The notes: a model not told the origin generated them from the sequence alone. Shown: positions 8,299 through 17,305, counted from the stretch's first letter. The stretch: 64,000 nucleotides of DNA from Ruania suaedae (GCF_021049265.1 NZ_CP088018.1:3100001-3164000); one strand, 5' to 3'. Program-made: numbers and translations.

Positions 8299-9036
8299 GT
8301 GGAGATCTCCGACGGGGTGCTGGTGCTCACCTCACGCACGATGCACACCACCAGTACCGTCCTGTACGAGGGTGGCGACGCCGTCGTGGTGGATCCGGCG
8401 TGGCACGCCGACGAGCTCTCGGCCCTGGCCGACCTGCTGGCGGCCCGGGGCCTGGCGGTGAGGCTCGGCTGGGCGACACACGCCCATCACGACCACGTCC
8501 TGTGGCACCCGCGGCTGGGGCGTGCCCCACGGCTCGCCAGCCCGGCCGCCGCCCGCGAGGCCGATACCCGTCGAACCGAGATCCGCACCGCGCTCGATCT
8601 GCCGGCCGAGCTGCTGGCCCTGGCAGGCCTCCTCGAGCCCCACGACGGCGGCCGGCTCCCCTGGCGGGGACCGCGCGCCGAGATCCTCGTCCACGACGCC
8701 CACGCCGCCGGGCACAGCGCCCTATGGCTGCCGGGGCCGCGGGTGCTGATCGCCGGTGACATGCTCTCCGACGTCGAGATCCCGCTGCTGGAGACCAGCA
8801 CCCCGGAGCAGTACCGTGCCGGCCTGGACCTGCTCGCCCCGTACGTGGAGCAGGCGGAGGCCCTCATCCCCGGGCACGGCACCCTCGCCCGGGCGGGCAC
8901 GGCCGACTCCCCGGTGAGCAGGCTCGCCGCGGACCGCCGCTACCTGAACCGAGCCGGTGGGGATGATCCGCGGCTGCGCGCGGCGCCGGACTGGCTGCAC
9001 GAGGCCCACGCGCAGAACCTGCGCCGGCTGCCGTGA
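8299..9036 (+). CDS. MBL-fold metallo-hydrolase
   Basis: The 245-residue product has the metallo-beta-lactamase fold signature THAHHDHVLW near residue 60 (the HxHxDH-like metal site, here with an extra His), AAGHSALWLP near residue 140 and PGHG near residue 195 as further metal ligands. Such proteins hydrolyse thioesters, phosphodiesters or lactones in the cytoplasm; the substrate is not evident. The GTG start at 8299 gives MEISDGVLVL, a normal beginning for the family. It is divergent from the SIP gene and convergent with the acyl-CoA dehydrogenase gene, so it appears to be monocistronic. Confidence 0.82.
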   Translation: MEISDGVLVLTSRTMHTTSTVLYEGGDAVVVDPAWHADELSALADLLAARGLAVRLGWATHAHHDHVLWHPRLGRAPRLASPAAAREADTRRTEIRTALDLPAELLALAGLLEPHDGGRLPWRGPRAEILVHDAHAAGHSALWLPGPRVLIAGDMLSDVEIPLLETSTPEQYRAGLDLLAPYVEQAEALIPGHGTLARAGTADSPVSRLAADRRYLNRAGGDDPRLRAAPDWLHEAHAQNLRRLP

Positions 9037-9042
9037 CCGCAG

Positions 9043-9100
9043 CGACACGGCAGCGCCGGTCTGCGGCGGCAGTGCCCCGCAGGCCGGCACAGCCGTGTCG
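9043..9100. terminator. Hairpin between convergent genes
   Basis: CGACACGGC at 9043-9051 pairs exactly with GCCGTGTCG at 9092-9100, and inside it GCCGG-CTGCGG pairs with CCGCAG-CCGGC. The long GC-rich hairpin lies between the convergent MBL and acyl-CoA dehydrogenase genes, which suits a bidirectional terminator. There is no U tract, as is usual in such genomes. Confidence 0.6.
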
Positions 9101-9133
9101 GTTCGGTCAGCCGGGCGATGGGGCCAGCCGGCC

Positions 9134-11188
9134 TCAGCGCTTCTTCTGGCTCTTCTCGCTCACCGGTTCCTGGCCCGCCGCCCGGCGGCGCCGGTAGTAC
9201 TCGCGCGCCTCACGCTGACGCTGACCCTCGACGCCGGAGCCGATCACCGCACCGACGTGCTTGTCGGTGTACCCGAAGGCCTCCACGAGCGAGCCCGCGT
9301 GGGCTCGCAGCCGAGGCAGCAGGCGGTTGATGTAGGAAGTGACCGTGCGGGCCCGCTGGCCGGAGATGCGCCCGTTGATCAGGTACCAGGCCAGGTTCTT
9401 CTCGATCGTCACCAGCCCGAACAGATCCCGCAGCCAGGTCATGACCTTGCGGGTCTGGTCGTCACGGATGCCGCCGAGCGCCTCCGTGAAGGCTTCCCAC
9501 TGCAGCAGCTCGGCGTGAGCCCGGGCCGCCTCGATGAGATCGTGCTGGTGGGAGTTGAACAGCGCCTGCTGCACGTCCGCCGGCGCACCCTTGCCGGCCC
9601 GGAGCGCCAGCGCGATCTCCTCGACCATCGACTCCACCCGGTCCTCGAGCAGCTCCCGCTGGGCCTCGGGGTCACGGATCTCGCCGGCGGAGCGGGCCCG
9701 CGAGCCGCCGTCCTGGATCGACTGCGCGGCGCGTCGCAGCGGCGTGCGGTGCAGTGTCATGTCCACGGCGCGGTCGGCCACCCACCGCACGGCACCGGCC
9801 ACGTCCATGGTGGCCATCTCGCGGCCGTAGTCGGTGAGCAGGCGCTTGCCCACGAGCTGCAGCAGGACATGGTTGTCGCCCTCGAAGGTGGCATAGACGT
9901 CCATGTCCTGGCGCCAGGTCACGAACTTGTTCTCGGCCATGTACCCGGTCCCGCCGCAGGCCTCACGGGCCTGCTGGATCGTCTCCAGCGCGAGCCAGGT
10001 GCTCATCGGCTTGGACGCCGCAGCGAGGGTCTCCAGGTCCTGCCGGTCCTCGTCGGAGTCGTGCTCACCGGAGAAGACCTCGTCGAAGCGCTGCCCGAGC
10101 TGGTTGTGCATGAACTGGGCGGCGTAGGTGCGCGCGATGAGCGGCAGCAGCCGGCGCTGGTGCTGCTGATAGTCGAGCAGCACCGTCTCCACGTCCTCGT
10201 CGGCGCCGGTGAACTGCCGGCGCTCGTTGCCGTAGCGCACGGCCGTGGCCAGGGCCATCTTGGCGACCACCACTGCGGCACCACCGAGGGACACCCGCCC
10301 CTGGACGAGGGTGCCGAGCATGGTGAAGAAGCGCCGCCCGGGGCTGTCGATGGGGGAACTGTAGGTCCCGTCAGCAGCGACGTCGCCATAGCGGTTGAGC
10401 AGGTTCTCGCGCGGGATGCGCACGTGGTCGAAGTGCAGGCGGCCGTTGTCGACCCCGTTCAGACCGCCCTTGAGACCGTCGTCCTCCCCGCCGATGCCGG
10501 GCAGGAACTCCCCGGCGGCACCGTCCGGCCCGGTCTCGCGGATGGGCACGTAGAACGCGTGCACGCCGTGGTTGACGCCACCGGTGATCAGCTGCGCGAA
10601 CACCACGGCGGCGAGCCCGTGGTCGGCCGCATTGCCGATGTAGTCCTTCCACGCCCCGCGGAACGGGGTGTGGATCTCGAACTCCTCGGTCTGCGGGTCG
10701 TACGTGGCGGTGGTGCCGATCGCGGCCACATCGGAGCCGTGACCGGTCTCGGTCATGGCGAATCCGCCCGGCACGCTCAGGTCCATCGCACCCGGCAGCA
10801 GGCGGTCATGGTGCTTCTCGGTGCCCAGGTGCAGGATCGCCGCACCGAAGAGGCCCCACTGCACGCCGGCCTTGATCTGCAGCGAGGGATCGGCCACGAC
10901 GAGCTCCTCGAAGCCGGCGAGGTTGCCGCCCGGGTCGTCATGCCCGCCGAGCCGCTCGGGAAAGGCCCGGTTGACGACGTCGAGCTCGACCAGGTAGCGC
11001 GCCTGTTCGAGCACCCGGTCCCGGTGCTCGCGCACGCTCAGGTTCTCCTGCCGGCGTAGCCGCTCATCGAGCATCAGGTCCCGCACCTGCCGGCGGTAGG
11101 TGCCCCACCGCCCGTCGAGCAGGTCGGCCACGACGCGGGTGTCGAGGGTCAGGTCGGACGCCGCGGTGCGGTCCGCTGTGGTGCTCAT
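9134..11188 (-). CDS. Acyl-CoA dehydrogenase (large, FadE5/acyl-CoA oxidase-like)
   Basis: This 684-residue protein is longer than the usual 380-residue acyl-CoA dehydrogenase and matches the long actinobacterial type, with the extended C-terminal region of acyl-CoA oxidases. Visible motifs are GGFAMTETGHGSDV (FAD/substrate site), ACGGTGYMAENK and the DMDVYATFEGDNHVL block. It should carry out the first, FAD-linked step of fatty acyl-CoA beta-oxidation. The ATG at 11188 follows GGGAGCACTC and overlaps the stop of the TetR gene (ATGA), so the pair is translationally coupled. Together with the divergent thiolase, FabG4-like and MaoC genes it recreates the mycobacterial fadE5-fadA2-fabG4-htdX neighbourhood. 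Confidence 0.88.
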   Translation of the reverse strand: MSTTADRTAASDLTLDTRVVADLLDGRWGTYRRQVRDLMLDERLRRQENLSVREHRDRVLEQARYLVELDVVNRAFPERLGGHDDPGGNLAGFEELVVADPSLQIKAGVQWGLFGAAILHLGTEKHHDRLLPGAMDLSVPGGFAMTETGHGSDVAAIGTTATYDPQTEEFEIHTPFRGAWKDYIGNAADHGLAAVVFAQLITGGVNHGVHAFYVPIRETGPDGAAGEFLPGIGGEDDGLKGGLNGVDNGRLHFDHVRIPRENLLNRYGDVAADGTYSSPIDSPGRRFFTMLGTLVQGRVSLGGAAVVVAKMALATAVRYGNERRQFTGADEDVETVLLDYQQHQRRLLPLIARTYAAQFMHNQLGQRFDEVFSGEHDSDEDRQDLETLAAASKPMSTWLALETIQQAREACGGTGYMAENKFVTWRQDMDVYATFEGDNHVLLQLVGKRLLTDYGREMATMDVAGAVRWVADRAVDMTLHRTPLRRAAQSIQDGGSRARSAGEIRDPEAQRELLEDRVESMVEEIALALRAGKGAPADVQQALFNSHQHDLIEAARAHAELLQWEAFTEALGGIRDDQTRKVMTWLRDLFGLVTIEKNLAWYLINGRISGQRARTVTSYINRLLPRLRAHAGSLVEAFGYTDKHVGAVIGSGVEGQRQREAREYYRRRRAAGQEPVSEKSQKKR

Positions 11189-11910
11189 GAGTGCTCCCGG
11201 GAGGATGAGGTCGGGTGGAGGAAGGCTCCGGCGCCACGCCAGAGCCAGTCGGTCACCAGGTCGGCCAGGGTGTCGGCCGACGGGCGATCGTCGGAGGTGT
11301 CGGCAGTGCCGGTCGGGTTGTCGCCGAGCCACCTGTCTCCCACGCCCCGGACGAATCCGACGACGCCGACGGCCCATGCGGAGGCGAGGCGGGGATCTGA
11401 CCCGGCGGCGGCGAGCACGTCGCGCAGCGGGATCTCCACCGAGGCCGAGATGGTGGCCTGGAACAGCGACAACTCAGCGAGCTGGGCGCCACCGCTGCCG
11501 GCCGCGCCGTCCCCGGTCCTCGTGATGAAGCGGTAGACGTGGGGGGACCGGGCGATCATCGAGGCGTACACGCCGACCATCGCGCGCAGCCGCTCACGCG
11601 GCTCGGAGTCGGCATGGGCAGCGGCGTCGAAGGCCTCGGCCATCTCCTCCAGGACGAGTTCGCCCACCGCACTCTGCAGCCCCGCCTTGTCGGCGAAGTA
11701 GCGGTAGACGATCGACTTCGAGGTCTCCATGGCGGCGGCGAGCTCGTCCATCGACAGGTCGGGGCCGGAGTGGTGCACGGCGCGGCGGGCGGCGCGCGCC
11801 AGCACGCGCCGGCGCTCGGCCCGATGGGCATCCCACCGGCGGGACCGCCCGTCCGTTCCCTCGTCGGCCGAGTCGCGCCCGGGCCCCGGATCTGCTGTGA
11901 CGCTGTTCAC
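11185..11910 (-). CDS. TetR-family transcriptional regulator
   Basis: The 241-residue product has a TetR N-terminal helix-turn-helix: DLSMDELAAAMETSKSIVYRYFADKAGL at residues about 51-78 is a clear TetR signature. The C-terminal domain would bind a ligand, plausibly an acyl-CoA given the neighbours. It starts with GTG at 11910. Its 3' end overlaps the acyl-CoA dehydrogenase start by 4 bp, and it is divergent from the thiolase gene across a 118-bp gap, so it probably regulates both transcription units as well as itself. Ligand and operator are inferred only. Confidence 0.85.
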   Translation of the reverse strand: MNSVTADPGPGRDSADEGTDGRSRRWDAHRAERRRVLARAARRAVHHSGPDLSMDELAAAMETSKSIVYRYFADKAGLQSAVGELVLEEMAEAFDAAAHADSEPRERLRAMVGVYASMIARSPHVYRFITRTGDGAAGSGGAQLAELSLFQATISASVEIPLRDVLAAAGSDPRLASAWAVGVVGFVRGVGDRWLGDNPTGTADTSDDRPSADTLADLVTDWLWRGAGAFLHPTSSSREHS

Positions 11911-12028
11911 GTACTCAGAGTATCAGGTACCATGAGTTCTAGACACCTTCCCTGCTGCTGGGAGGCCCGGATCGGGGAAGGATCGAGTCACCGCTCCTGG
12001 CATCCACCTACGACCGCGAGGATCACCC
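11911..12028. promoter_or_regulatory. Divergent promoter region with candidate TetR operator
   Basis: This gap separates the TetR/acyl-CoA dehydrogenase unit from the thiolase operon. Near the TetR start there are short symmetric elements: TACTC-A-GAGTA at 11912-11922, GGTACC, and an ACTCA/TGAGT pair about 20 bp apart at 11913-11937. They are the best candidates for a TetR binding site, but none is a long perfect palindrome. Confidence 0.35.
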
Positions 12029-13369
12029 ATGGCACCGAAGCCCGACCAGAGCAACCCACCCACGGCAGCCGGCACCCGCGCCGCCGTCATCGGCTCCAAC
12101 CGGATCCCGTTCGGCAAGGCGGGCGGCGCCTACCGCTCGGCCTCGAACCTGGACATGCTCACGGCCGCGCTCAGCGGACTCGTGGCCCGTTACGGCCTGC
12201 AGGACGAGCGCCTCGGCGACGTCTCCGCCGGCGCCGTGCTCAAGCACTCCCGCGACTTCAACCTCACCCGCGAGGCCGTCCTCGGCTCCGGGCTCGATGC
12301 GCACACCCCCGCCTTCGACGTCCAGCGCGCCTGCGGCACCAGCGTGGAGACGGTCGTGTCGATCGCCAACAAGATCGCCCTGGGCCAGGTCGCCTCCGGT
12401 GTCGCCGGCGGCGTGGACACCACCTCCGACGCCCCGATCGTGGTCACCGACCGGCTGCGCAAGACGCTGCTCCAGCTCAGCCGCGCCAAGACGCTCCAGC
12501 AGCGCCTCGGCCTCATGGCGCGGTTGCGCCCGGCCGATCTGGCGCCGGTGGCCCCGAACGTGAACGAGCCCCGCACCGGCCTCTCGATGGGTGAGCACCA
12601 GGCGATCACCACCCGCCGCTGGGGCATCACCCGCGAGGCGCAGGACGAGATCGCGCTCGCCTCCCACCGCAACCTCGCGGCCGCCTACGAGAACGGCCTC
12701 TTCGACGACCTCGTCACCCCCTACCGCGGCCTCGTGCGCGATGAGTCGCTGCGGGCCGACACCACCGCGGAGAAGCTCGCGAAGCTCAAGCCGGTCTTCG
12801 GCAAGGACTCCCCGGACGCCTCGATCACCGCCGGCAACGCCACCCCCCTGTCCGACGGCGCAGCCGCGGTCCTGCTGGGCACCGACGCGTGGGCCGCCGA
12901 GCGCGGCCTGCCGGTGCTGGCGCACGTGGTGGACGCCGAGTCGGCCGCCGTGGACTTCGCCCGGGGTGAGGAGGGCCTGCTGATGGCCGGCGCCTATGCC
13001 GTGCCCCGGCTGCTGGCCCGCCACGACCTGAGCCTCGCCGACTTCGACTTCGTCGAGATCCACGAGGCCTTCGCCTCGACCGTCCTGACGACGATGGCCG
13101 CCTGGGCCGACGAGGAGTTCATGGCCACCAAGGTCGGGCTGCCCGCCCTGGGTGAGCTGGACCGGTCCCGCCTGAACGTGGCGGGCTCCTCGCTCGCCGC
13201 CGGCCACCCGTTCGCCGCCACCGGCGCGCGGATCGTGGGCACCCTGGCCGCCCTGCTGCACCAGAAGAAGCTGAACGACGACGGCGCCGGCTCCTCCGCC
13301 CCCGTGCGCGGGCTGATCTCGGTCTGCGCAGCCGGCGGGCAGGCCGTCGCGATGATCCTGGAGGCCTGA
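12029..13369 (+). CDS. Acetyl-CoA C-acyltransferase (thiolase)
   Basis: The 446-residue protein is a thiolase of the FadI/FadA2 type, catalysing thiolytic cleavage of 3-ketoacyl-CoA (or its reverse). The nucleophile is Cys102 in QRACGTS; the second catalytic set is seen in EIHEAF, AAGHPFAATG and ISVCAAGGQ near the C-terminus. GNATPLSDGAAAVLL is also typical. A proline-rich N-terminal extension of about 15 residues precedes the fold. It is the first gene of a tightly packed operon with the FabG4-like reductase (TGATG overlap) and the MaoC dehydratase, all three being beta-oxidation or fatty-acid-elongation steps. Confidence 0.92.
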   Translation: MAPKPDQSNPPTAAGTRAAVIGSNRIPFGKAGGAYRSASNLDMLTAALSGLVARYGLQDERLGDVSAGAVLKHSRDFNLTREAVLGSGLDAHTPAFDVQRACGTSVETVVSIANKIALGQVASGVAGGVDTTSDAPIVVTDRLRKTLLQLSRAKTLQQRLGLMARLRPADLAPVAPNVNEPRTGLSMGEHQAITTRRWGITREAQDEIALASHRNLAAAYENGLFDDLVTPYRGLVRDESLRADTTAEKLAKLKPVFGKDSPDASITAGNATPLSDGAAAVLLGTDAWAAERGLPVLAHVVDAESAAVDFARGEEGLLMAGAYAVPRLLARHDLSLADFDFVEIHEAFASTVLTTMAAWADEEFMATKVGLPALGELDRSRLNVAGSSLAAGHPFAATGARIVGTLAALLHQKKLNDDGAGSSAPVRGLISVCAAGGQAVAMILEA

Positions 13370-14733
13370 TGAACGACACGTACCTGGACCTGGTCAACTC
13401 CGGAGCCACCAAGCAGGTGGCGAAGAAGCTCGGCCTGCCGAGGCCGGCGCGGCTGCGGCGCACCGACACAGACCCTGCCTCGGTCGACAGCCCGCTGCTG
13501 CCCGGGGACGACGTGTTGCTGCTCGGCACCGGCCCGGAGGCGGACGCGGTGGCCGAGGCCCTCCTGGCCTGGGATCTGGACGTGCACCGCACTCTCCCCC
13601 AGGGCAGCATCGGGGCGGTCGTGCTCGTGCTCACCGGCCTGGAGCACCCCGAGCAGATGAGCTCCGCCGCCCTCGGCCTCGGCGGCGCCCTGCGCTCGCT
13701 GGCCCCCAGCGGCCGCGTCGTGACCCTCTCCCGGCCCGCCGAGGGCGCCGAGCCGCAGGTCGCGGCGGCCCGCCACGGCGTCGACGGCTTCCTGCGCTCG
13801 GTCGCCAAGGAGTTGCGCGCGGGCGCCACCGGTAACGGGATCGTGGTCTCCGACGGCGTGGCCGTGGACGCGCCGAGCGTCACCGGAGCGCTGCGCTTCC
13901 TGCTCTCGGCCCGGTCGGCCTTCGTCTCCGGCCAGTTCGTGCATGTCACCACCCCCGACGGCGCAGCCCCCGCGGACTGGACGCGTCCGCTGGAGGGGAG
14001 GGTCGCCGTCGTGACGGGGGCCGCCCGCGGGATCGGGTCCTCGATCGCCCGGGTGCTCGCACGGGACGGCGCGCAGGTGATCGGGGTGGACGTACCGGCC
14101 GCCGGCGAGCAGCTCGCGCGGGTGATGAACGAGGTGCGCGGGACCGCGCTGCAGCTGGACATCACCGGCGAGAACGCTGCTGCACGCCTGATCGAGCTGG
14201 CCCGCGCCCGGTACGGCCGGATCGATGCCGTGGTGCACAACGCCGGCATCCTGCGCGACAAGCTGCTGGCCAATATGACCCCGGAGAAGTGGGACGCGGT
14301 GGTCGCGGTCAATATCGCCGCCCAGTTGCGGATGAACGACGCACTGCTGACCGCGGCAGCGTCGTCGGACCTGGCCCCGGACGGCCTCCGGCTGGTCTCC
14401 CTGGCCTCGACGTCGGGGATCGCCGGCAACCGCGGACAGACCAACTACGGCTACACCAAGGCGGCGGTGATCGGGATGACCCGGTCGCTGGCCCCGCGGC
14501 TGGCCGAGCAGGGCGGGACGGCGAATGCCGTCGCCCCCGGGTTCATCGAGACCGAGATGACGGCGAAGATCCCCCCGGTGCCGCGCCAGATCGCCCGCCG
14601 CGCGAACTCCCTGCAGCAGGGTGGGCTACCGGTGGACGTAGCCGAGGCCATCGCCTTCCTGCTCTCCCCGCAGGCCGGCGGGATCAACGGTGACGTGCTG
14701 CGGGTGTGCGGACAGAACCTGGTGGGCCAGTGA
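13369..14733 (+). CDS. fabG4: 3-oxoacyl-ACP/CoA reductase, FabG4-like
   Basis: This 454-residue protein is the high-molecular-weight type of FabG: a degenerate nucleotide-binding N-terminal domain (about residues 1-200) followed by a complete short-chain dehydrogenase. The SDR half has VTGAARGIGSS as cofactor loop, HNAGIL, the catalytic Ser in SLASTSG and the YGYTK pair giving catalytic Tyr and Lys, then the NAVAPGFIETEM block. It reduces 3-ketoacyl thioesters or works in reverse as 3-hydroxyacyl-CoA dehydrogenase. The ATG overlaps the thiolase stop by one base. It resembles mycobacterial FabG4 (Rv0242c) in both size and gene neighbours. Confidence 0.9.
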   Translation: MNDTYLDLVNSGATKQVAKKLGLPRPARLRRTDTDPASVDSPLLPGDDVLLLGTGPEADAVAEALLAWDLDVHRTLPQGSIGAVVLVLTGLEHPEQMSSAALGLGGALRSLAPSGRVVTLSRPAEGAEPQVAAARHGVDGFLRSVAKELRAGATGNGIVVSDGVAVDAPSVTGALRFLLSARSAFVSGQFVHVTTPDGAAPADWTRPLEGRVAVVTGAARGIGSSIARVLARDGAQVIGVDVPAAGEQLARVMNEVRGTALQLDITGENAAARLIELARARYGRIDAVVHNAGILRDKLLANMTPEKWDAVVAVNIAAQLRMNDALLTAAASSDLAPDGLRLVSLASTSGIAGNRGQTNYGYTKAAVIGMTRSLAPRLAEQGGTANAVAPGFIETEMTAKIPPVPRQIARRANSLQQGGLPVDVAEAIAFLLSPQAGGINGDVLRVCGQNLVGQ

Positions 14734-15647
14734 CCGCGCCCGGCGCGGAGAAGATCCTGCCCGAGGTGCCCGGCCTGGGCGGGCTGTACGCGAGCGCGCT
14801 GGCGCGGTCGGCCCGGCTGATGGTACGGGCCGGGCGCGGGTCCTCCTCGCTGCCGCAGGTGAGTTACCGCGTCGACGGCGTCCGGCCCGACCTCGAGCAG
14901 CTGACCGCCTACCAGCACCTGCTCGGCGAAGCGGCCGGGGACGTGCTGCCCGCCGGTTTCGTGCACGTCACCGGCTTCGGACTGGCCATGGCGGTGATGG
15001 CGCGCGCGGACTTCCCGCTACCGCTGCTGGGCATGGTGCACGTGGCCAACCAGGTCCACCAGCACGAGCCGGTGCACGCCACCGACGAGGTGTCCGTGCG
15101 CGCCTGGGCCGAGCGGCTGCGGGCCCACCGCTCCGGCACCCAGGTGGACCTCGTCGTCGAGGTGACGAGGGCGCAGGACGTCGATCCGGTGTGGACCGGT
15201 CGCTCGACGTATCTCGCCAAGGGGCAGCGCCTGCCCGGGCTCGCACTGCTGGAGACCACCGAGGAACGCGACGATCCGTGGGCGCACGGGTACGGCGAGC
15301 CCGCCGTCCGCTGGCGCCTGCCGAAGGACACCGGACGCCGGTATGCGCAGGTCTCCGGGGACCGCAACCCGATCCACCTCAGCGCGCTGGCGGCGAAGGC
15401 GTTCGGCTTCCCCCGCGCGATCGCGCACGGGATGGATACCGCGGCGCGCGCGCTCGCAGCGGTGGACTCCTCCCGGGTGAGCCGGGCGGAGTCGTTCACC
15501 TGGGACGTCAGCTTCGGCAAGCCGGTGCTGCTGCCCTCGACCGTCGCGGTGTCCATGCGGCACGAGGGAGCGGCCGTGCGCTATGCGGGCTGGAACCAGC
15601 GCTCCGGCAAGGAACACTTCCGCGGCGCCGTGACCCCGTTGGCCTGA
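14730..15647 (+). CDS. MaoC-family (R)-specific hydratase/dehydratase, HtdX-like
   Basis: This 305-residue protein holds an N-terminal hot-dog-like half and a C-terminal MaoC half with the hydratase signature: YAQVSGDRNPIHL (catalytic Asp and His) near residue 220 and AKAFGFPRAIAHGMDTAAR following it. It should hydrate 2-enoyl thioesters or dehydrate 3-hydroxyacyl thioesters. The GTG at 14730 overlaps the fabG4 stop by 4 bp; an upstream in-frame ATG at 14706 would lie inside fabG4 and is less likely. It completes a thiolase-reductase-hydratase operon like Rv0243-Rv0242c-Rv0241c of M. tuberculosis. Confidence 0.87.
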   Translation: MTAPGAEKILPEVPGLGGLYASALARSARLMVRAGRGSSSLPQVSYRVDGVRPDLEQLTAYQHLLGEAAGDVLPAGFVHVTGFGLAMAVMARADFPLPLLGMVHVANQVHQHEPVHATDEVSVRAWAERLRAHRSGTQVDLVVEVTRAQDVDPVWTGRSTYLAKGQRLPGLALLETTEERDDPWAHGYGEPAVRWRLPKDTGRRYAQVSGDRNPIHLSALAAKAFGFPRAIAHGMDTAARALAAVDSSRVSRAESFTWDVSFGKPVLLPSTVAVSMRHEGAAVRYAGWNQRSGKEHFRGAVTPLA

Positions 15648-15663
15648 GGACCGCGAGCCGCAC

Positions 15664-15708
15664 TGTGCGGTGGATCGCAGGCACCCGGTGACCGGGATCC
15701 ACCGCACA
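15664..15708. terminator. Bidirectional hairpin terminator
   Basis: TGTGCGGTGGATC (15664-15676) and GATCCACCGCACA (15696-15708) are perfect 13-bp inverted repeats with a 19-bp loop. They lie between the convergent MaoC and COG0523 genes and fit a transcription terminator serving both directions. Confidence 0.75.
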
Positions 15709-15722
15709 TTCGGCGCCACTCC

Positions 15723-16847
15723 TCAGGTGCTGCGCGCTCCGAGGTAGGGCTCCAGCGGGTCGGCGCGATCGAGCCACGGCAGCAGGCCCGCCGCGGTCTC
15801 CTCTGAGGTGAGCACGGCCCGCTCGAAGGCAGCGAGGACCTCCTCGCGCCCCGGCCCGGCACCCACGACCAGCCAGCGGGTACTGCACTCCTGCTGCCCC
15901 CACTCGTCGGCGACCCCGACCGAGATCTGCCGGCCACCGCCGTAGAGCCCGCACACCGAGTCCGGCCGGTTCGGCACCCAGAACCGGCCCCAGATCACCC
16001 GTGGCCCGTTCGCCACCGCATCGATCTGGGCCAGCAACCGCCCCGGGTGCAGCGCCACCGGGGTGTGCAGGTCGAGCGTCCAGACGTCGGAGGCATCGCT
16101 CTGCCAGCCGTGCTCGTCCACCCGGGCGGCCGCCGCGCCGACGCCCGGACTGGCGCTGGTGGCGTGCAGGTGCGCCTCGGCATGGGCGAGGTCGTGCCGC
16201 ATCCCCAACGCCCCGGTGAGCCAGTCGGCGTGGATGTCGGCCACCAGGTCACTGCCGTGCCGGCGCAGGGCATCGGCAAGATCGCGGCCGCGGCCCCGGG
16301 CACCGCCGTCGAGGACCACCAGATCGGCCGGTGGGAGCTGGCCGAGGACCACCTCGGCCACGGCACGGTCGTCCTCCGGGGCGAGCGCGATACCCCGCTC
16401 CCCGGCCTCCTCCTCGCCGAGCAGCGCGCCCGGCAGCACCTCGGCAGCGATGCAGCAGATCCCCGCCGCCACCACACCCGGCGCATCCTCGGCCGCGAGC
16501 GCCCCCGTCAGACCGGCCGTGGCGGGCAACAGCTCGGCACCCGGCGGCAGCGCGAGCAGCACTCCCGTGACCCCGGGCTCGCGCACCAGGCGGGCGACGG
16601 TCGGGCCGGCATCCTCACGGACCGCGCACGAAGGACACACGTGCTCGAGCTCCACCCACTCGTCCTCGACCACGTCCTGGCCCCGTAGCACCCGGCGCCG
16701 CAACCGGGACGTGCCCTGGTCGATGGTGATGTCGTGCACCAGCGCCGGCACATCCGGGCGGTCGGCCAGCGCGCTCAGCAACGCGATCTCGCGATCGACC
16801 GGGTCGATGGTGGCGAGGACGGCAACGGGACGGACCGGCTCGGACAT
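15723..16847 (-). CDS. COG0523 (CobW C-terminal) protein with degenerate P-loop
   Basis: This 374-residue protein matches the actinobacterial COG0523 proteins of Zur regulons, proposed zinc-trafficking or zinc-insertion factors. The C-terminal CobW domain is recognisable ([21 protein letters not shown], then [11 protein letters not shown]). The N-terminal region reads [20 protein letters not shown] where a normal COG0523 GTPase has GxxGxGKT, so the P-loop is absent, and the usual CxCC metal motif is replaced by VCPSC near residue 75. It may therefore not hydrolyse GTP. The ATG at 16847 follows GGAGGAG. A Zur box at 16873-16887 is shared with the divergent zinc-free ribosomal protein operon. 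Confidence 0.85.
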   Translation of the reverse strand: MSEPVRPVAVLATIDPVDREIALLSALADRPDVPALVHDITIDQGTSRLRRRVLRGQDVVEDEWVELEHVCPSCAVREDAGPTVARLVREPGVTGVLLALPPGAELLPATAGLTGALAAEDAPGVVAAGICCIAAEVLPGALLGEEEAGERGIALAPEDDRAVAEVVLGQLPPADLVVLDGGARGRGRDLADALRRHGSDLVADIHADWLTGALGMRHDLAHAEAHLHATSASPGVGAAAARVDEHGWQSDASDVWTLDLHTPVALHPGRLLAQIDAVANGPRVIWGRFWVPNRPDSVCGLYGGGRQISVGVADEWGQQECSTRWLVVGAGPGREEVLAAFERAVLTSEETAAGLLPWLDRADPLEPYLGARST

Positions 16848-16872
16848 GGCACTCCTCCGGGATGGACATAAG

Positions 16873-16887
16873 TGAGAATGATTCCTA
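16873..16887. promoter_or_regulatory. Zur box (divergent)
   Basis: TGAGAATGATTCCTA fits the Zur consensus TGAnAATnATTnTCA, with a strong left arm and a weaker right arm. It occupies the 51-bp gap between the COG0523 gene and rpmB, so one operator can repress both directions when zinc is plentiful. Confidence 0.82.
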
Positions 16888-16898
16888 TTATGAACATC

Positions 16899-17135
16899 AT
16901 GTCCGCTCACTGCCAACTCACCGGAGCCGCACCGCGGTTCGGCAACACGATCTCCCATTCCCACCGGCGCACCTCGCGCCGGTTCAACCCGAACATCCAG
17001 AAGCGCACCTACTGGGTCCCCTCACTCGGGCGGCGGGTCACGCTGCGCCTGAGCGCCCGCGCGATCAAGACGATCGACACCATCGGGATCGAGTCGGCCA
17101 TCGCGCGCATCCGACGCCGAGGGGAGAAGGTCTGA
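16899..17135 (+). CDS. rpmB: 50S ribosomal protein L28, zinc-independent paralogue
   Basis: The 78-residue product is L28: [32 protein letters not shown] and [13 protein letters not shown] are all typical. It has only one cysteine (Cys5) and no CxxC pairs, so it is the zinc-free form that replaces the zinc-binding L28 during zinc starvation. The ATG at 16899 is chosen from the family N-terminus. It is the first gene of a four-gene operon (rpmB-rpmG-rpsN-rpmJ) directly behind the Zur box. Confidence 0.93.
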   Translation: MSAHCQLTGAAPRFGNTISHSHRRTSRRFNPNIQKRTYWVPSLGRRVTLRLSARAIKTIDTIGIESAIARIRRRGEKV

Positions 17136-17305
17136 TGGCCAAGAAGTCCAGCGAGGTACGGCCCAAGGTCGTGATCGAGTCCACCGCCGGGACCGGCCAC
17201 CGCTACATCACCGAGAAGAACCGGCGCAACGATCCCGACCGGCTCGTACTGAAGAAGTACGACCCGAAGATCCGCCGCCACGTCGATTTCAAGGAGACCC
17301 GCTGA
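17135..17305 (+). CDS. rpmG: 50S ribosomal protein L33, zinc-independent paralogue
   Basis: The 56-residue product has the L33 pattern: [20 protein letters not shown], then [18 protein letters not shown]. It has no cysteine at all, so the two CxxC zinc knuckles of ordinary L33 are missing. Its ATG overlaps the rpmB stop by one base (TGATG), and its stop overlaps the rpsN start in the same way, which supports equal translation of the set under Zur control. Confidence 0.95.
   Translation: MAKKSSEVRPKVVIESTAGTGHRYITEKNRRNDPDRLVLKKYDPKIRRHVDFKETR

Noticed and set aside
8957-11059. 700-residue plus-strand open frame opposite the acyl-CoA dehydrogenase
   Set aside because: Low-complexity His/Gly/Leu/Val-rich antisense translation of a gene with clear motifs on the other strand.
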